A stretch of DNA of 53,895 nucleotides from NCBI RefSeq assembly GCF_001921205.1, contig NZ_MSIE01000036.1:1-53895 (forward strand), written 5' to 3'. The translations under genes were made by a program, and so were the position numbers. Under the pieces are notes generated by a model. The model did not search any database, was not told the origin of the DNA, and saw nothing but the letters and a program-made list of their open reading frames with translations. Of the stretch, positions 45,403 to 53,895 are shown one piece after another. This stretch comes from Actinophytocola xanthii (lineage in GTDB: Bacteria; Actinomycetota; Actinomycetes; Mycobacteriales; Pseudonocardiaceae). Every line of letters starts with the position of its first letter. Within the stretch, counting starts at the first letter, position 1.

Positions 45403-46038
45403 ATGAACGACGACGGCACTCAGGACCCCGGTCCGCCGCCGGTCCTGGCCGACCCGGTCTCCGGTCTGGTTACCGGTACCCGCTACGACGCCGAGCAGGT
45501 AACGGTGCGCGTCGCTGAGCCGCCCAAGCCCGACATCGCGCGGGTGCGCGAGGTCATGGCGGAGATGCTCGACGAGAACTCCGAGCTCAACCTCGATCTC
45601 GTCGTGCCGAGGACCCCCGCGAACGGCGCTCCGGCACCGCAGGTAGCCGCTCCGTCCCCGACGACGCCGCCGATCGGAATCCCCGCCCAGCAGTCGTCCT
45701 CCCCCGAAGCGGCGCCGCCGCGGCCGCCGGCGCCGGACAACCCCGCCCCCGCCGAGCCGCCGGCCACCCGCACGCTCGTCACGCCGCCGCGGGTGGAGAG
45801 GGTTCGCCGGGTGCCGCGTCGGTTCGCTCTCGGGCGCCTCCGCGGGTTGCCGAGGCTTCCCGGGGGTCTGCCGCAGCGCTTCCGCCGCTCGCCGAAGCCC
45901 GCGCCAGGGGCGGGGCGCGCGCGGAAGTCCTCCGCGGCCGACATCGCAATAATCATGATATTGCTGTTCGTGACAGCGGTAGTCGGGATCGTCCTGCTGG
46001 CCAGCCTGATCGACACGCTCTCGTCGCTGTTCGGCTGA
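45403..46038 (+). CDS. Tail-anchored Pro-rich membrane protein
   Basis: A 211-residue protein. The N-terminal third has acidic helical sequence (REVMAEMLDENSELNLDLV). The middle is Pro/Ala-rich and disordered, then a basic Arg-rich segment precedes one transmembrane helix (IAIIMILLFVTAVVGIVLLASLI) near the C-terminus. Topology is N-in with a tail anchor. No family recognised. GGGAG lies before ATG 45403; a bulged hairpin CTAC-TCTG/CAGA-GTAG lies upstream at 45353-45375. Confidence 0.65.
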   Translation: MNDDGTQDPGPPPVLADPVSGLVTGTRYDAEQVTVRVAEPPKPDIARVREVMAEMLDENSELNLDLVVPRTPANGAPAPQVAAPSPTTPPIGIPAQQSSSPEAAPPRPPAPDNPAPAEPPATRTLVTPPRVERVRRVPRRFALGRLRGLPRLPGGLPQRFRRSPKPAPGAGRARKSSAADIAIIMILLFVTAVVGIVLLASLIDTLSSLFG

Positions 46039-46223
46039 CCCCTTCGGGCACGGTCATACTGTCACTCCTCGTGACCGAGCTGGTCGTCACCGTGGCGATC
46101 ACTCGGTCATGGCATGACTGTCCACCCCAGGCGGGGCGTGGGCCTCGTCACCCGCTACCGTCCGGTCATCCGGACGCGCTCGTCTCCCGGCTACGCTGGT
46201 GCGGCGAATTGCGTGGAGATGGG

Positions 46224-48335
46224 GTGGCGGCTATCAACGGGGGAGCGGGAGTCGAGTCGAAAGTTGGCGCCAGGGCGCCGACTGAGTCCAACGCGTCCAT
46301 CACCCACCGTGCGCGCAGCGTGCTCGCGATCCGCGGGTTCCGCCGATTGTGGGGTGTCACCTACCTGTGCAGCATCGGTGACTGGCTGTCGCTGCTCGCG
46401 CTGACCGGCCTGGTCACCAAGCTGACCGAGGGCTACCAGGCGCAGAGCTTCGCGTTCGCCGGCGTGGTGCTCACGCAGCTGCTGCCCGGCCTGCTGTTCG
46501 CCCCGCTCGGTGGTCTGCTCGCCGACCGCTTCGACCGCCGCAAGATCATGGTGATCTGCGACGTGCTGCGATGCGGGCTGTTCCTCTCGATCGCGATCGT
46601 CGGCACCACGTGGTGGTTGTTCATCGGCAACTTCCTCATCGGCTGCTGCGCGATGATGTGGATCCCCTCCAAGGACGCGGCGGTACCGAATTTACTGCGC
46701 CGGCCCGACCAGGTGGAGACGGCCAGCCAGCTGGGCATGGTGATGACGTACGGCATCTCCGTGATCAGCGGCGCGGGGCTGTACGCGGCGATCACCGGCA
46801 TCACGACGAACCTCAACGTCCAGCCCGACCCGGCCGGCCTCGGCATGGCGAAGATCATCCTGGTGATCAACGGGCTGCTGTACCTGACCAGCGCGGTCCT
46901 GGTCGCGACGCGCATCCCGGAGCTGTCCCGCCGCGACACCGCGCCCGTGTTGGTCCGCCACCCGCCCAAGGACGAAGAGAAGCCCGGCTTCTCGGCGATG
47001 CTGCGGGACGCGGCCCAGTTCGTCCGCAGCACCCCGCTGGTCCGCGGGCTGCTGATCGGCATGATCGGCGCCTTCGCCGCGGCCGGCGCGCTGATCGGCT
47101 CCGCGAAGCTGTACGCGAACAGCCTCAACGGCGGCGAGTCCGCGTTCGGCCTGTTGTTCCTGGCGATGTTCATTGGACTGGCCACGGGCATGGCCGGCTC
47201 GCCCAAGCTCGCCACGCGGCTGCCGCACAACCGCCTGTTCGGCATCGCGATCGTCCTCGCCGGTCTGGTCCTGTCCCTGGTCGCGTTGTCCCCGCACCTG
47301 GTGGTCTCGCTGGTCGCCGTGACGATGGTCGGCGCCTGCGCCGGGTCGGCGTTCCTGACCGGGGTGACGATCATCGGCTCCCAGATCGAGGACGCCATCC
47401 GCGGCCGGATCAACGCGATCTACCAGTCGTTGATGAAGATCATCCTAGCCGGTGCGATGGCGGTCACACCGCTGCTGGTCGGCCTGGTCCAGCCGCGCAG
47501 CGTGCTGGTCTGGGGTCGGACCATGACCATCGACGGCACCCGGCCGGTGCTGTTGGCCAGCGGCCTGCTCGCGGCGCTGGTCGGTGTGGTGGCCTACCGG
47601 CAGATGGACGACCGGCGAAGCGAGCCGATCCTCGCCGACCTGCTCGCCGCGATCCGCCGCAAGCCGCGCCGTTCGACGGGGCTGCTGGTCGCGGTCGAGG
47701 GCGACGTCGTCGACGACACCGCGGTCCAGGCGGACCTGCTGGCCGACTGGCTGCGTCGCCCGGGCACCAAGGAGGTCCTGCTGGCCACCGACCCGGCGCT
47801 GGACGATCAGCGCCTGCAGTCGGTGCTGACCAACGCCCAGCTCACCGGCGCCCGCGCGCATGCCCTGGTGGCGGCGGCCGTGCGGGCCGACATCGTCGAG
47901 CGGCGAATTCGGCCGGCGTTGGACCGGGGCGCGCTGGTCGTCATGGAACGGTTCGTCGACAGCCCGCTGGCACACCTGTCCGCCGCGGCCGGCCTGGACC
48001 CGGCCGAGCTCGAAGGGCTGGCCGACTGGGCGACGGCGCGCCTGCGGCCCGACGTCACGATCCTGCTGGACCGCGACCCGAGCACGGTGTCCTCCGAGAC
48101 CCGCAGCCGCTCGACCGAGCACCATTGGCACGTGCAGCGGGTGCTCACCGAGATGGCCGCCGCCGACCCCGACCGGTACGTGGTGGTCGACGCGGACGGC
48201 ACACCCGAAGAGGTGGCTGTGCGGGTGCGGATCGCCGTGCAGACCGCGCTCGCCGGCCGTCGGCTGGCAAGCCTGGTCCCGAGCGACAGCCTGGCCCCGG
48301 TGCCCGCGACCACCGGGTCGAAGGTGGAGACTTGA
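46224..48335 (+). CDS. MFS transporter fused to a degenerate thymidylate-kinase-like domain
   Basis: A 703-residue fusion. Residues about 1-480 are an MFS transporter with 12 helices and GGLLADRFDRRKIMV. Residues about 490-690 resemble dTMP kinase: ERFVDSPLAHLSAAAGLDP and LRPDVTILLDRDP fit the DR-x and LLLD segments. The P-loop region reads VAVEGDVVDDTAVQ, without the GxxGxGKST pattern, so ATP binding is probably lost. Such fusions are annotated as bifunctional MFS/dTMP kinase in actinobacteria. GTG 46224 has GGAG 5 bp upstream. Confidence 0.8.
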   Translation: MAAINGGAGVESKVGARAPTESNASITHRARSVLAIRGFRRLWGVTYLCSIGDWLSLLALTGLVTKLTEGYQAQSFAFAGVVLTQLLPGLLFAPLGGLLADRFDRRKIMVICDVLRCGLFLSIAIVGTTWWLFIGNFLIGCCAMMWIPSKDAAVPNLLRRPDQVETASQLGMVMTYGISVISGAGLYAAITGITTNLNVQPDPAGLGMAKIILVINGLLYLTSAVLVATRIPELSRRDTAPVLVRHPPKDEEKPGFSAMLRDAAQFVRSTPLVRGLLIGMIGAFAAAGALIGSAKLYANSLNGGESAFGLLFLAMFIGLATGMAGSPKLATRLPHNRLFGIAIVLAGLVLSLVALSPHLVVSLVAVTMVGACAGSAFLTGVTIIGSQIEDAIRGRINAIYQSLMKIILAGAMAVTPLLVGLVQPRSVLVWGRTMTIDGTRPVLLASGLLAALVGVVAYRQMDDRRSEPILADLLAAIRRKPRRSTGLLVAVEGDVVDDTAVQADLLADWLRRPGTKEVLLATDPALDDQRLQSVLTNAQLTGARAHALVAAAVRADIVERRIRPALDRGALVVMERFVDSPLAHLSAAAGLDPAELEGLADWATARLRPDVTILLDRDPSTVSSETRSRSTEHHWHVQRVLTEMAAADPDRYVVVDADGTPEEVAVRVRIAVQTALAGRRLASLVPSDSLAPVPATTGSKVET

Positions 48336-48339
48336 CCCT

Positions 48340-49530
48340 GTGAGTGTCTGGTCACAGGTGGTCGGTCAGCCGGACGCGGTAGAGGTGCTGACCGCGTCTG
48401 CCGCGGTGGCGGCGTCGATGGTGGACGGCACGTTCAGCGGTTCGGCCTCGGCCGTGCCGCACGCCTGGTTGTTCACCGGGCCGCCCGGATCGGGGCGTTC
48501 GGTCGCGGCCCGGGCGTTCGCCGCGGCGTTGCAGTGCGAGACCGGTGAGGGGTGCGGCACCTGCCCGGGTTGCCGCACGGCGATGTCCGGCACCCACGCC
48601 GACGTGCACGTGGTCGTCCCCGAGGGCCTGTCGATCTCGGTGGCGGAGATGCGTGCCCTGGTGCAGATCTCGGCCCGTCGTCCGACCGGGGCCCGTTGGC
48701 AGGTCGTGATCATCACCGATGCCGACCGGCTGACCGAAGGCGCGGCGAACGCCCTGCTCAAGGCCGTCGAGGAGCCGCCGGAGCGAACCGTGTTCCTGCT
48801 CTGCGCACCCTCGGACCACCCCGAGGACGTCCCGGTGACCATCCGTTCCCGGTGTCGACACCTCGGCCTGCGTACCCCGTCGGCCTCCGCCATCGCCGAG
48901 GTGCTGCGCACCCGGGACGGCATCCCGACCGACATGTCGGAGTGGGCCGCCTCCGTCTGCGGCGGTCACGTCGGCCGTGCTCGCCGCCTGGCCACCGACG
49001 AGGCGGCCCGCCACCGCCGCGAGTCAGTGCTGCGCATCCCGCTGAGCCTCCAGCGCCTCTCCGACGTGTTCACCTGCGCCGACGACCTGGTGAAGTCCGC
49101 CGAGGCCGACGCGGTCGAGGTGAGCGGCAGCCGCGACGAGGCCGAGAAGGAGGCCCTGAAGACGGCCATGGGCCACGGCGGGACGGGCAAGGGAACGGCA
49201 TCGGCCACCCGGGGCAGCGCGGCGGCGATCAAGGAGCTCGAACGCCGCCAGAAGTCCAGGGCCACCCGCACCCAGCGGGACGCGATCGACCTCGCCCTGG
49301 TGGACCTGGCGGGTTTCTACCGCGACGTGCTGGTCACGGCCGGCGGCTCGCCGGCGGCCCTCAACCACCCCGACCGCGCCGCCGACGCCCGCGAGGCAGC
49401 GGCCAGGTGGACGCCCGAGTCGACCTTGCGTCGCCTGGAGGCCGTCCTCGCCTGTCGCGAGGCGCTGGAGCTGAACGTCAAGCCGCGAATAGCCATCGAG
49501 GCGATGCTGACCACGCTCCACCACGGCTGA
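48340..49530 (+). CDS. holB: DNA polymerase III delta-prime subunit
   Basis: A 396-residue clamp-loader subunit. Walker A is altered to GPPGSGRS (Lys to Arg), as expected for delta-prime, which does not hydrolyse ATP. The zinc module CETGEGCGTCPGC follows at about residue 66. DADRLTEGAANALLKAVEEPPERTVF holds the SRC-like motif region, and RSRCRHLGL is near residue 168. It starts 4 bp after the fusion gene. Corresponds to Rv3644c. Confidence 0.92.
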   Translation: MSVWSQVVGQPDAVEVLTASAAVAASMVDGTFSGSASAVPHAWLFTGPPGSGRSVAARAFAAALQCETGEGCGTCPGCRTAMSGTHADVHVVVPEGLSISVAEMRALVQISARRPTGARWQVVIITDADRLTEGAANALLKAVEEPPERTVFLLCAPSDHPEDVPVTIRSRCRHLGLRTPSASAIAEVLRTRDGIPTDMSEWAASVCGGHVGRARRLATDEAARHRRESVLRIPLSLQRLSDVFTCADDLVKSAEADAVEVSGSRDEAEKEALKTAMGHGGTGKGTASATRGSAAAIKELERRQKSRATRTQRDAIDLALVDLAGFYRDVLVTAGGSPAALNHPDRAADAREAAARWTPESTLRRLEAVLACREALELNVKPRIAIEAMLTTLHHG

Positions 49531-49540
49531 CCGACCGGCG

Positions 49541-50536
49541 TCAGGCGACCCCGAACTCCATGGCCGTCCGCCCCTCGGCCACCGGTCCCGACCACCGGAG
49601 CACCAGCCCGCAGCCGGCGGCCAACGAGGTGAGCTCGTCGACGGTCCGTTCGCTGCCGCCGAAGCACATCAGCATGAACAGGTCCATGGCGCTGTCGACA
49701 CCCTGTCCCAGCATTGCCTCGATCACCACGACCGTGCCGTTCGGCCCCGCGGCCCGCCGGCTGCCGGCCAGGATCGCGCCGGCACGGTCGTCGTCCCAGT
49801 TGTGCAGGATGTCCGACAGGAGGTAGAGGTCAGCTCCCGCCGGCAGCGGCTCGAAGAAGCTGCCCGGCACGACACCCGCCCGACCGCCGAGCCCGGCAGA
49901 CGCGAACCGTGCGCGGGCCGCGGCGACGGTCGGAGCCAGGTCCAACACCCGCCCACGCACGTCGGGATGGATGTCCAGAATCGCTTCGAGCAAGGTTCCG
50001 TCTCCGCCGCCGACGTCGAGGATGTCGGCGAAGCGCCCCCAGTCGAACCGCCGCGCGATCTGCGGCGCCTGCCGCTGGAACCGCCAGGTCATCTGCCTGT
50101 CGAACGAGCGCCGTAGTGCGGGTTGGTCGTCGAGGTCGCTGTAGAAGTCGCGCCCGTACCGGAGCACGTAGGCGGGGGTGCCTGTCATGACCGTCCCCAG
50201 CAGCTCGACGAAGGCGAGCTCGGCCCGGCCGCCGGCGCAGGTCATGTCGAGGAGGGGCTTGATTCCCTCCGGGGCGTCCTCACCCAGCTGCGCACCCAAC
50301 TCGGTGGCGCGGTAACGCCGCGTACCCGGGTCGAGGTCGAAGACCCCGACCGTGACCAGGTGGTCGAGGAGTCGCCGCAATGCCGGTGGCGAGGCCTCTG
50401 TCTCGGCGGCGAGGTGGTCGGCCGTCGCACCCGCGCTGCCGGCTCGCTCCACCAGGCCGAGCGTGGCAGCGACCCGAATGGCCATCGGCGTGGTCAGATC
50501 GGCCAGCTCGCGAACCGAGGGTGTGAGCGAGTTCAC
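49541..50536 (-). CDS. SAM-dependent O-methyltransferase (acetylserotonin-type)
   Basis: A 331-residue enzyme. An N-terminal dimerisation winged-helix (about 1-95) is followed by the Rossmann-fold methyltransferase with DVGGGDGTLLEAIL (motif I) and YLLSDILHNWDDDRA, whose His is the catalytic base in this family. Members methylate small hydroxylated natural products. It starts on GTG 50536 and is convergent with holB, with 10 bp between the stops. No biosynthetic genes flank it, so the substrate is unknown. Confidence 0.85.
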   Translation of the reverse strand: MNSLTPSVRELADLTTPMAIRVAATLGLVERAGSAGATADHLAAETEASPPALRRLLDHLVTVGVFDLDPGTRRYRATELGAQLGEDAPEGIKPLLDMTCAGGRAELAFVELLGTVMTGTPAYVLRYGRDFYSDLDDQPALRRSFDRQMTWRFQRQAPQIARRFDWGRFADILDVGGGDGTLLEAILDIHPDVRGRVLDLAPTVAAARARFASAGLGGRAGVVPGSFFEPLPAGADLYLLSDILHNWDDDRAGAILAGSRRAAGPNGTVVVIEAMLGQGVDSAMDLFMLMCFGGSERTVDELTSLAAGCGLVLRWSGPVAEGRTAMEFGVA

Positions 50537-50587
50537 TCAGCAAGGGTACAAATCGCACTGTTCGCGAGATGACCATTCACAGGGTGG

Positions 50588-52606
50588 CTACCGCTCGCCG
50601 GGGTCGCCGCCGGTCTCGCCCTCCGACTTCTCGTCCGGCTTGCCCTGGTCGTCGTAGCCCTCGGGCTGCGCGTCCGGCTCGTGCGGGCTCTCGGCCTTGG
50701 GCTCGGTGTTCGGCTCGTGCGGGCTCTTGCCCTCCGGCTCCTGCGCGCTCGTGTCCTCGGGCTCGCTGTCCGGCTCGTGCACGCTCGTGTCCTCGCGTGC
50801 CGTGTCCTCGGGTTCTGTGTCCTCGGGTTCTGTGTCCTCGGGTTCCGCCGTGTCCTCTGGTGCCGTGTCCTCGGAGGCTGTTTCCTCGGGGGTGGTCTCC
50901 TCGGGGGTGGTCTCCTCGGGCGCGGGCGCCGTGGCGAGGTTCGCCTCTACCTGGTCGTCGGCGTCGTCCTGGGTGGCGAGACCACTCGCGGCCGACGCGG
51001 CGCCTACCGGCCGCGGCTGGCGCAGCGTCGGGACCGCCGCCACCATGACCACGCCGATCAGCAGCATCGCGGTCCCCGTCCAGAACATGGGCACCGCTTT
51101 GTAGGCAAGGGTCGTGTACGCGAGACCCTGCGGCGCCCGGCCCTGCGGCTCCGGCGACGGCGGCGGCGGGGGAGCGGGCTGGGCCGACGCCCGGCACACC
51201 ACGCCGCCGGCCGGCGCGTACGCCCGCGCGATCTGCTCGCCCAGCGACACCTGCACGAGCGCCGAGGGCAGGTTCGGCAGCCCGAGCGCCGCGGTGGGCA
51301 GCACCTGCAGGTCCAGCATCCGGGCCGTGGCGCCGAGCTGGAAGCCCTTGAACGGGTCGGTCATCGGCGAGCTCTTCTCGTCCAACTGGGCCACACCCAG
51401 CCGCAGCACGCCGAGGTCGAGCTTGCGCAGGCCGCCGGTGAGGGCGTCGCTGACCTTCTGGCCGTTGCCCAGCACGTCGCCGATGATCGGCAGCTTCTCC
51501 GCGCCGGGCACCCCGGTGAGCGGGATGCCGATCGGGATGTCCAGGGTGGGGTGCGCCGCGTCGAGCCCGCCGAGCGGTCGCCCGCCCTGCCACACCTCCA
51601 GCACGGGCGCGGTGTACTCGATCGAGGACGTCGTCGCATCGCCGGTGGAGGTGACCTGCAGGGTCGGCTGGCTGACGACCCGGACCTGGATCTCGAACGG
51701 AGTACCGGCGAGCAGCGTCAGCGCCGTCACCCGCAGGGTCGACGTCGTCCGGACCGCCTTGTTCTCCGACCCCGGGATGTCCACGAGCTGCACCGTCGAC
51801 CGCGCCGAGAGCGTGTGCGGCAGGCTCACCAGCGAACCACTGCCGTCGGGCCGCGGCGCGGCGTCACCGGAGAGCACGCCACCGAGCGTGCTGAGCGGCC
51901 CCGCGAGCTGCTTGAGCCCGTCGATGATCGCCTGGTCGGTCGGCGCGTCGAGCCGTGGTGAGTCGAGCACCCCGGTCAGGTCGGCGACGTCCGGGAGCGT
52001 GGGGATGGCGTTGACCAGCGACAGGCTGGCGACCTCGGTGGAGGCGTCCGAGATCGTGCCGACGCAGGGTCCGAGCTTCTCGTCCCACCGCGCGTGCACC
52101 TGCCCCTGCAGGGCGCTGCCCCGCACCAGGGGGTTGTCCGGCAGCGCCAGCCCGTTGCGCTTCGGCTGGGGGTTGTCCGGCGGGGCGGTCTGCGCCAGCG
52201 CCCCGGGTCCTTGCGGCGAGGCACCCTGCACCGCGAGCCCACCCGGCGCGGCCTGCGCCACGGAGCGCTCGAAGGAGAGGTAGGCCTCCGAGTTGACCTG
52301 CGCGCTGGCGATCCCGAACCCCAACTCGAGCGTCGACTGCCGCGGCAGCTTGTCCTCGGCCCCGGGCGTGATCGTCCTGGTCGGAGCACTGTTGGGCAGC
52401 ACCCGAACAAGCCCCAACCCCGTGGCGGCGTCCGCCACCACCCGCCCCGGCGGCACAGCCCCCACCGGCGCCGACATGGGCGGCGAGCTGGGGTCGGGAG
52501 TAGGTGTGGAGGTGGTGCCCGGTTGCGCCAGTGCCGGAGCCGCCGAGAGCAGCAGCACAACAGCCACCGCCGGCAGCGCTGCCGCCACCCGTGAGCGTCC
52601 TCGCAT
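50588..52606 (-). CDS. Secreted/membrane protein with acidic repeat tail
   Basis: A 672-residue protein from ATG 52606 with a GGAGG site 8 bp away. A cleavable signal peptide (about 1-28) is followed by an extracellular part of about 450 residues with beta-rich segments. A transmembrane helix near 500-525 (MFWTGTAMLLIGVVMVAAV) anchors it. The C-terminal tail is strongly acidic with EDTEP and PEETT repeats, and is probably intracellular and disordered. No family recognised. Confidence 0.75.
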   Translation of the reverse strand: MRGRSRVAAALPAVAVVLLLSAAPALAQPGTTSTPTPDPSSPPMSAPVGAVPPGRVVADAATGLGLVRVLPNSAPTRTITPGAEDKLPRQSTLELGFGIASAQVNSEAYLSFERSVAQAAPGGLAVQGASPQGPGALAQTAPPDNPQPKRNGLALPDNPLVRGSALQGQVHARWDEKLGPCVGTISDASTEVASLSLVNAIPTLPDVADLTGVLDSPRLDAPTDQAIIDGLKQLAGPLSTLGGVLSGDAAPRPDGSGSLVSLPHTLSARSTVQLVDIPGSENKAVRTTSTLRVTALTLLAGTPFEIQVRVVSQPTLQVTSTGDATTSSIEYTAPVLEVWQGGRPLGGLDAAHPTLDIPIGIPLTGVPGAEKLPIIGDVLGNGQKVSDALTGGLRKLDLGVLRLGVAQLDEKSSPMTDPFKGFQLGATARMLDLQVLPTAALGLPNLPSALVQVSLGEQIARAYAPAGGVVCRASAQPAPPPPPSPEPQGRAPQGLAYTTLAYKAVPMFWTGTAMLLIGVVMVAAVPTLRQPRPVGAASAASGLATQDDADDQVEANLATAPAPEETTPEETTPEETASEDTAPEDTAEPEDTEPEDTEPEDTAREDTSVHEPDSEPEDTSAQEPEGKSPHEPNTEPKAESPHEPDAQPEGYDDQGKPDEKSEGETGGDPGER
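50814..50910 (-). repeat. Short repeats encoding the acidic tail
   Basis: A 15-bp unit (TTCTGTGTCCTCGGG and variants) recurs two to three times near 50814-50850, and a CTCGGGGGTGGTCTC unit twice near 50885-50915. They encode EDTEP and EETTP repeats. They are in frame, so change in copy number would alter tail length without a frameshift. Confidence 0.6.
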
Positions 52607-52702
52607 CACCAGGTCCTCCCTCGCCGACCAGCCCCACCAACCTAACGAGCCCAGTGCCCGAAGGTGACGCCCCACAGCTACCGGCTACACTGAACCCGCA
52701 TC

Positions 52703-52779
52703 GCCGCCTTAGCTCAGTCGGCCAGAGCGGCTCACTCGTAATGAGCAGGTCAAGGGTTCGATTCCCTTAGGCGGCTCCA
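52703..52779 (+). tRNA. tRNA-Thr (anticodon CGT)
   Basis: The cloverleaf has acceptor GCCGCCT (52703-52709) and AGGCGGC (52769-52775), an anticodon loop CTCGTAA with CGT, and T-arm AAGGG-TTCGATT-CCCTT. CCA is encoded at 52777-52779. It reads ACG. A terminator hairpin follows. Confidence 0.97.
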
Positions 52780-52793
52780 GGTCAGGAGCCTGT

Positions 52794-52836
52794 TAGCCCC
52801 AGATCTGCCCCTCTCATGGGGCCGGATCTGGGGCTA
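52794..52836 (+). terminator. Terminator of tRNA-Thr
   Basis: TAGCCCCAGATC (52794-52805) pairs perfectly with GATCTGGGGCTA (52825-52836), with CCCC/GGGG inside. It lies 15 bp past the tRNA. Confidence 0.85.
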
Positions 52837-53447
52837 GTCGCGTCTCATGCTGGCCCATGGCCAACCTCCAAGCTTCCCAGCGGCTCACTCAGGGGTGAGA
52901 ATCCTCCGCAAGTACTGCGCGCTTATGCGCAGTCGAACAGAACACCAAGGAAAATTGCGAGTCACTTGGCAAACTGCACATTTCGCTCGCCAGTGGAAGC
53001 GTATGCGTGACCCTTTACGTCACCACCGAAGGTGAGTTTTCAACACCGATACCGCTGTTCTCAGGTCGAGGTCGTGACGACCTACTGGAGGCGGCCGGAT
53101 CGCAGGCTTACTCCTCGAGGACACTGCGCCGTCGACCGCCAGCAGCGTCTCGACGATCCTGCGCGGCACGACCAGAGTCCGAACATCCGGTCCGCAGCAA
53201 CGGTCCGGCGGTCGAGTGGCACTGTCAACGGTCCGCCGCCACGAGTGTGCTGGCCAGCACGCTGAGCGTGTCCCCAATCCAGAACGGCGCGAAGCGGCGA
53301 TGTCCGAGACCCGCAAGCCAACCAGAACCGACGGCCGCCACGGCAAATCCAGCGACATCGGCGGCCAAGCCCGCCAGGATGGCCGCATGGAGGAGGTTGA
53401 GGTCGTCGTCGCCCACAGCCAGCGCGCGACGCTGCGTGTCGGCGAAC
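52837..53447. other. Gene-poor stretch between the tRNA and the APH remnant
   Basis: No intact gene. A minus-strand frame at 53225-53512 (tail LHAAILAGLAADVAGFAVAA) is membrane-like and coding-like, possibly a remnant. Base composition and codon quality drop against the rest of the window. Confidence 0.45.
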
Positions 53448-53708
53448 GAAGTGACCGGCGTCATCGACTGGTCCGAGGCCGCCCCCGGCGATGCCATGTT
53501 TGACCTCGCCATCTTGACGCTCGGGCACGAGGAACGTCTGGACGACCTGCTTGCCGGCTACGGCGCCGGCGCGGACCGGGATGTGATCCGCGCTTGGTGG
53601 TCACTGCGCAGTCTGGTGGCGTCACGCTGGCTGATCCAGCACGGCTTCGATCCGGACATGCCGGGGTGCGAATTCGACGTGCTCAGATCCCGGATGCAGG
53701 AACCCTAG
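53448..53708 (+). pseudogene. C-terminal remnant of an aminoglycoside-phosphotransferase-type gene
   Basis: The frame encodes EVTGVIDWSEAAPGDAMFDLA, the metal-binding IDW motif of APH/choline-kinase-type phosphotransferases, then a plausible C-terminus ending in RSRMQEP. The N-terminal two thirds, with the HGDLHxxN catalytic motif, is absent. The frame that continues upstream to 53007 is non-homologous low-complexity sequence. So this is a 5'-truncated relic, in the segment bounded by tRNA-Thr and its partial copy. Confidence 0.7.
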
Positions 53709-53802
53709 TGCGGTCTCCATATCCATAACCGTGATGACGAATATGGGGTCGAGTAGTGAGGGCGAGAACGCCTGGTGGAAATATCTTTCGTGTAACGATT
53801 AT

Positions 53803-53847
53803 CTCTCGTATCAACAGTTCAAGGGTTCGATTCCTTGGACAGCTCCA
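53803..53847 (+). other. Degenerate 3' half of tRNA-Thr (candidate attachment site)
   Basis: TCAAGGGTTCGATTCC (53819-53834) matches the tRNA-Thr T-arm (52750-52765) exactly over 16 bp, then ends in GCTCCA. Similarity reaches back to the anticodon-loop sequence CTCGTA (about 53805). One T-stem base is missing, so it is not a working tRNA. Integrases target tRNA 3' ends and leave such copies, so this is a likely attR. Confidence 0.65.
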
Positions 53848-53895
53848 CTCCTAGTGTCGTGAGTCGTTAATTCGTTCGCAGTATGCGGCGAGGGT

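Noticed and set aside
53225-53512. A 95-residue minus-strand frame with a membrane-like stretch near the APH relic
   Set aside because: It overlaps the APH relic, has no recognisable family or start signal, and could at most be another gene fragment.

Overview
The window is high-GC actinobacterial chromosome, most likely from the Pseudonocardiaceae. Its order of conserved genes follows the Mycobacterium tuberculosis block Rv3644c to Rv3677c: metallo-hydrolase, crp, small membrane protein, nth, TlpA-like thioredoxin, CoA Nudix, marP, ephE, Rv3669-like, acs, Rv3662c-like, HAD phosphatase, Ssd/tad locus, DUF1998 helicase, Rv3647c-like, topA and holB. This synteny is from memory of the mycobacterial map and is the main basis for several names. 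Extra genes have been inserted between the conserved ones. GTG starts and 4-bp GTGA overlaps are frequent.

Layout. 1-5000: tail of a Pro/Ala-rich protein, a Gfo/Idh/MocA oxidoreductase, a Nudix-metallohydrolase pair, and a TetR/luciferase-like divergon with two tandem inverted-repeat operators. 5250-9100: a second sliding-clamp (DnaN) paralogue, an MFS transporter, crp and an Rv3675-like membrane protein. 9200-12550: nth, thioredoxin, Nudix and marP, a translationally coupled operon linking DNA repair, redox and acid stress. 12570-19570: minus-strand S33 peptidase, EphE-like hydrolase, Rv3669-like protein, nhaA (with a riboswitch-like leader), a VIT1-like transporter and acs.

20600-27560 is a peptidoglycan-recovery locus on the minus strand: nagZ, namZ, an AmiE-like serine hydrolase, murR and murQ. 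It is the actinobacterial counterpart of the Bacillus murQ-murR-murP-amiE-nagZ-namZ cluster, but no PTS permease is present. A shared 14-bp motif lies upstream of both nagZ and murR and is a good candidate for the MurR operator. 28166-35220 holds an HAD phosphatase, a textbook 6C small RNA, and a Tad/Flp-type locus whose first gene (Ssd/CpaE-like) carries an apparent one-base frameshift and which has a tandem-repeat spacer between the two TadB/C genes.

35420-49530 carries a PrimPol-like protein, a DUF1998 helicase, the proton pyrophosphatase, topA, an MFS-thymidylate-kinase-like fusion with a degraded P-loop, and holB. The right end has a methyltransferase, a secreted/membrane protein with an acidic repeat tail, and tRNA-Thr(CGT). 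About 1 kb past the tRNA there is a degenerate copy of its 3' half, and between them the remnant of an aminoglycoside-phosphotransferase-type gene. This looks like the scar of an integrated element.
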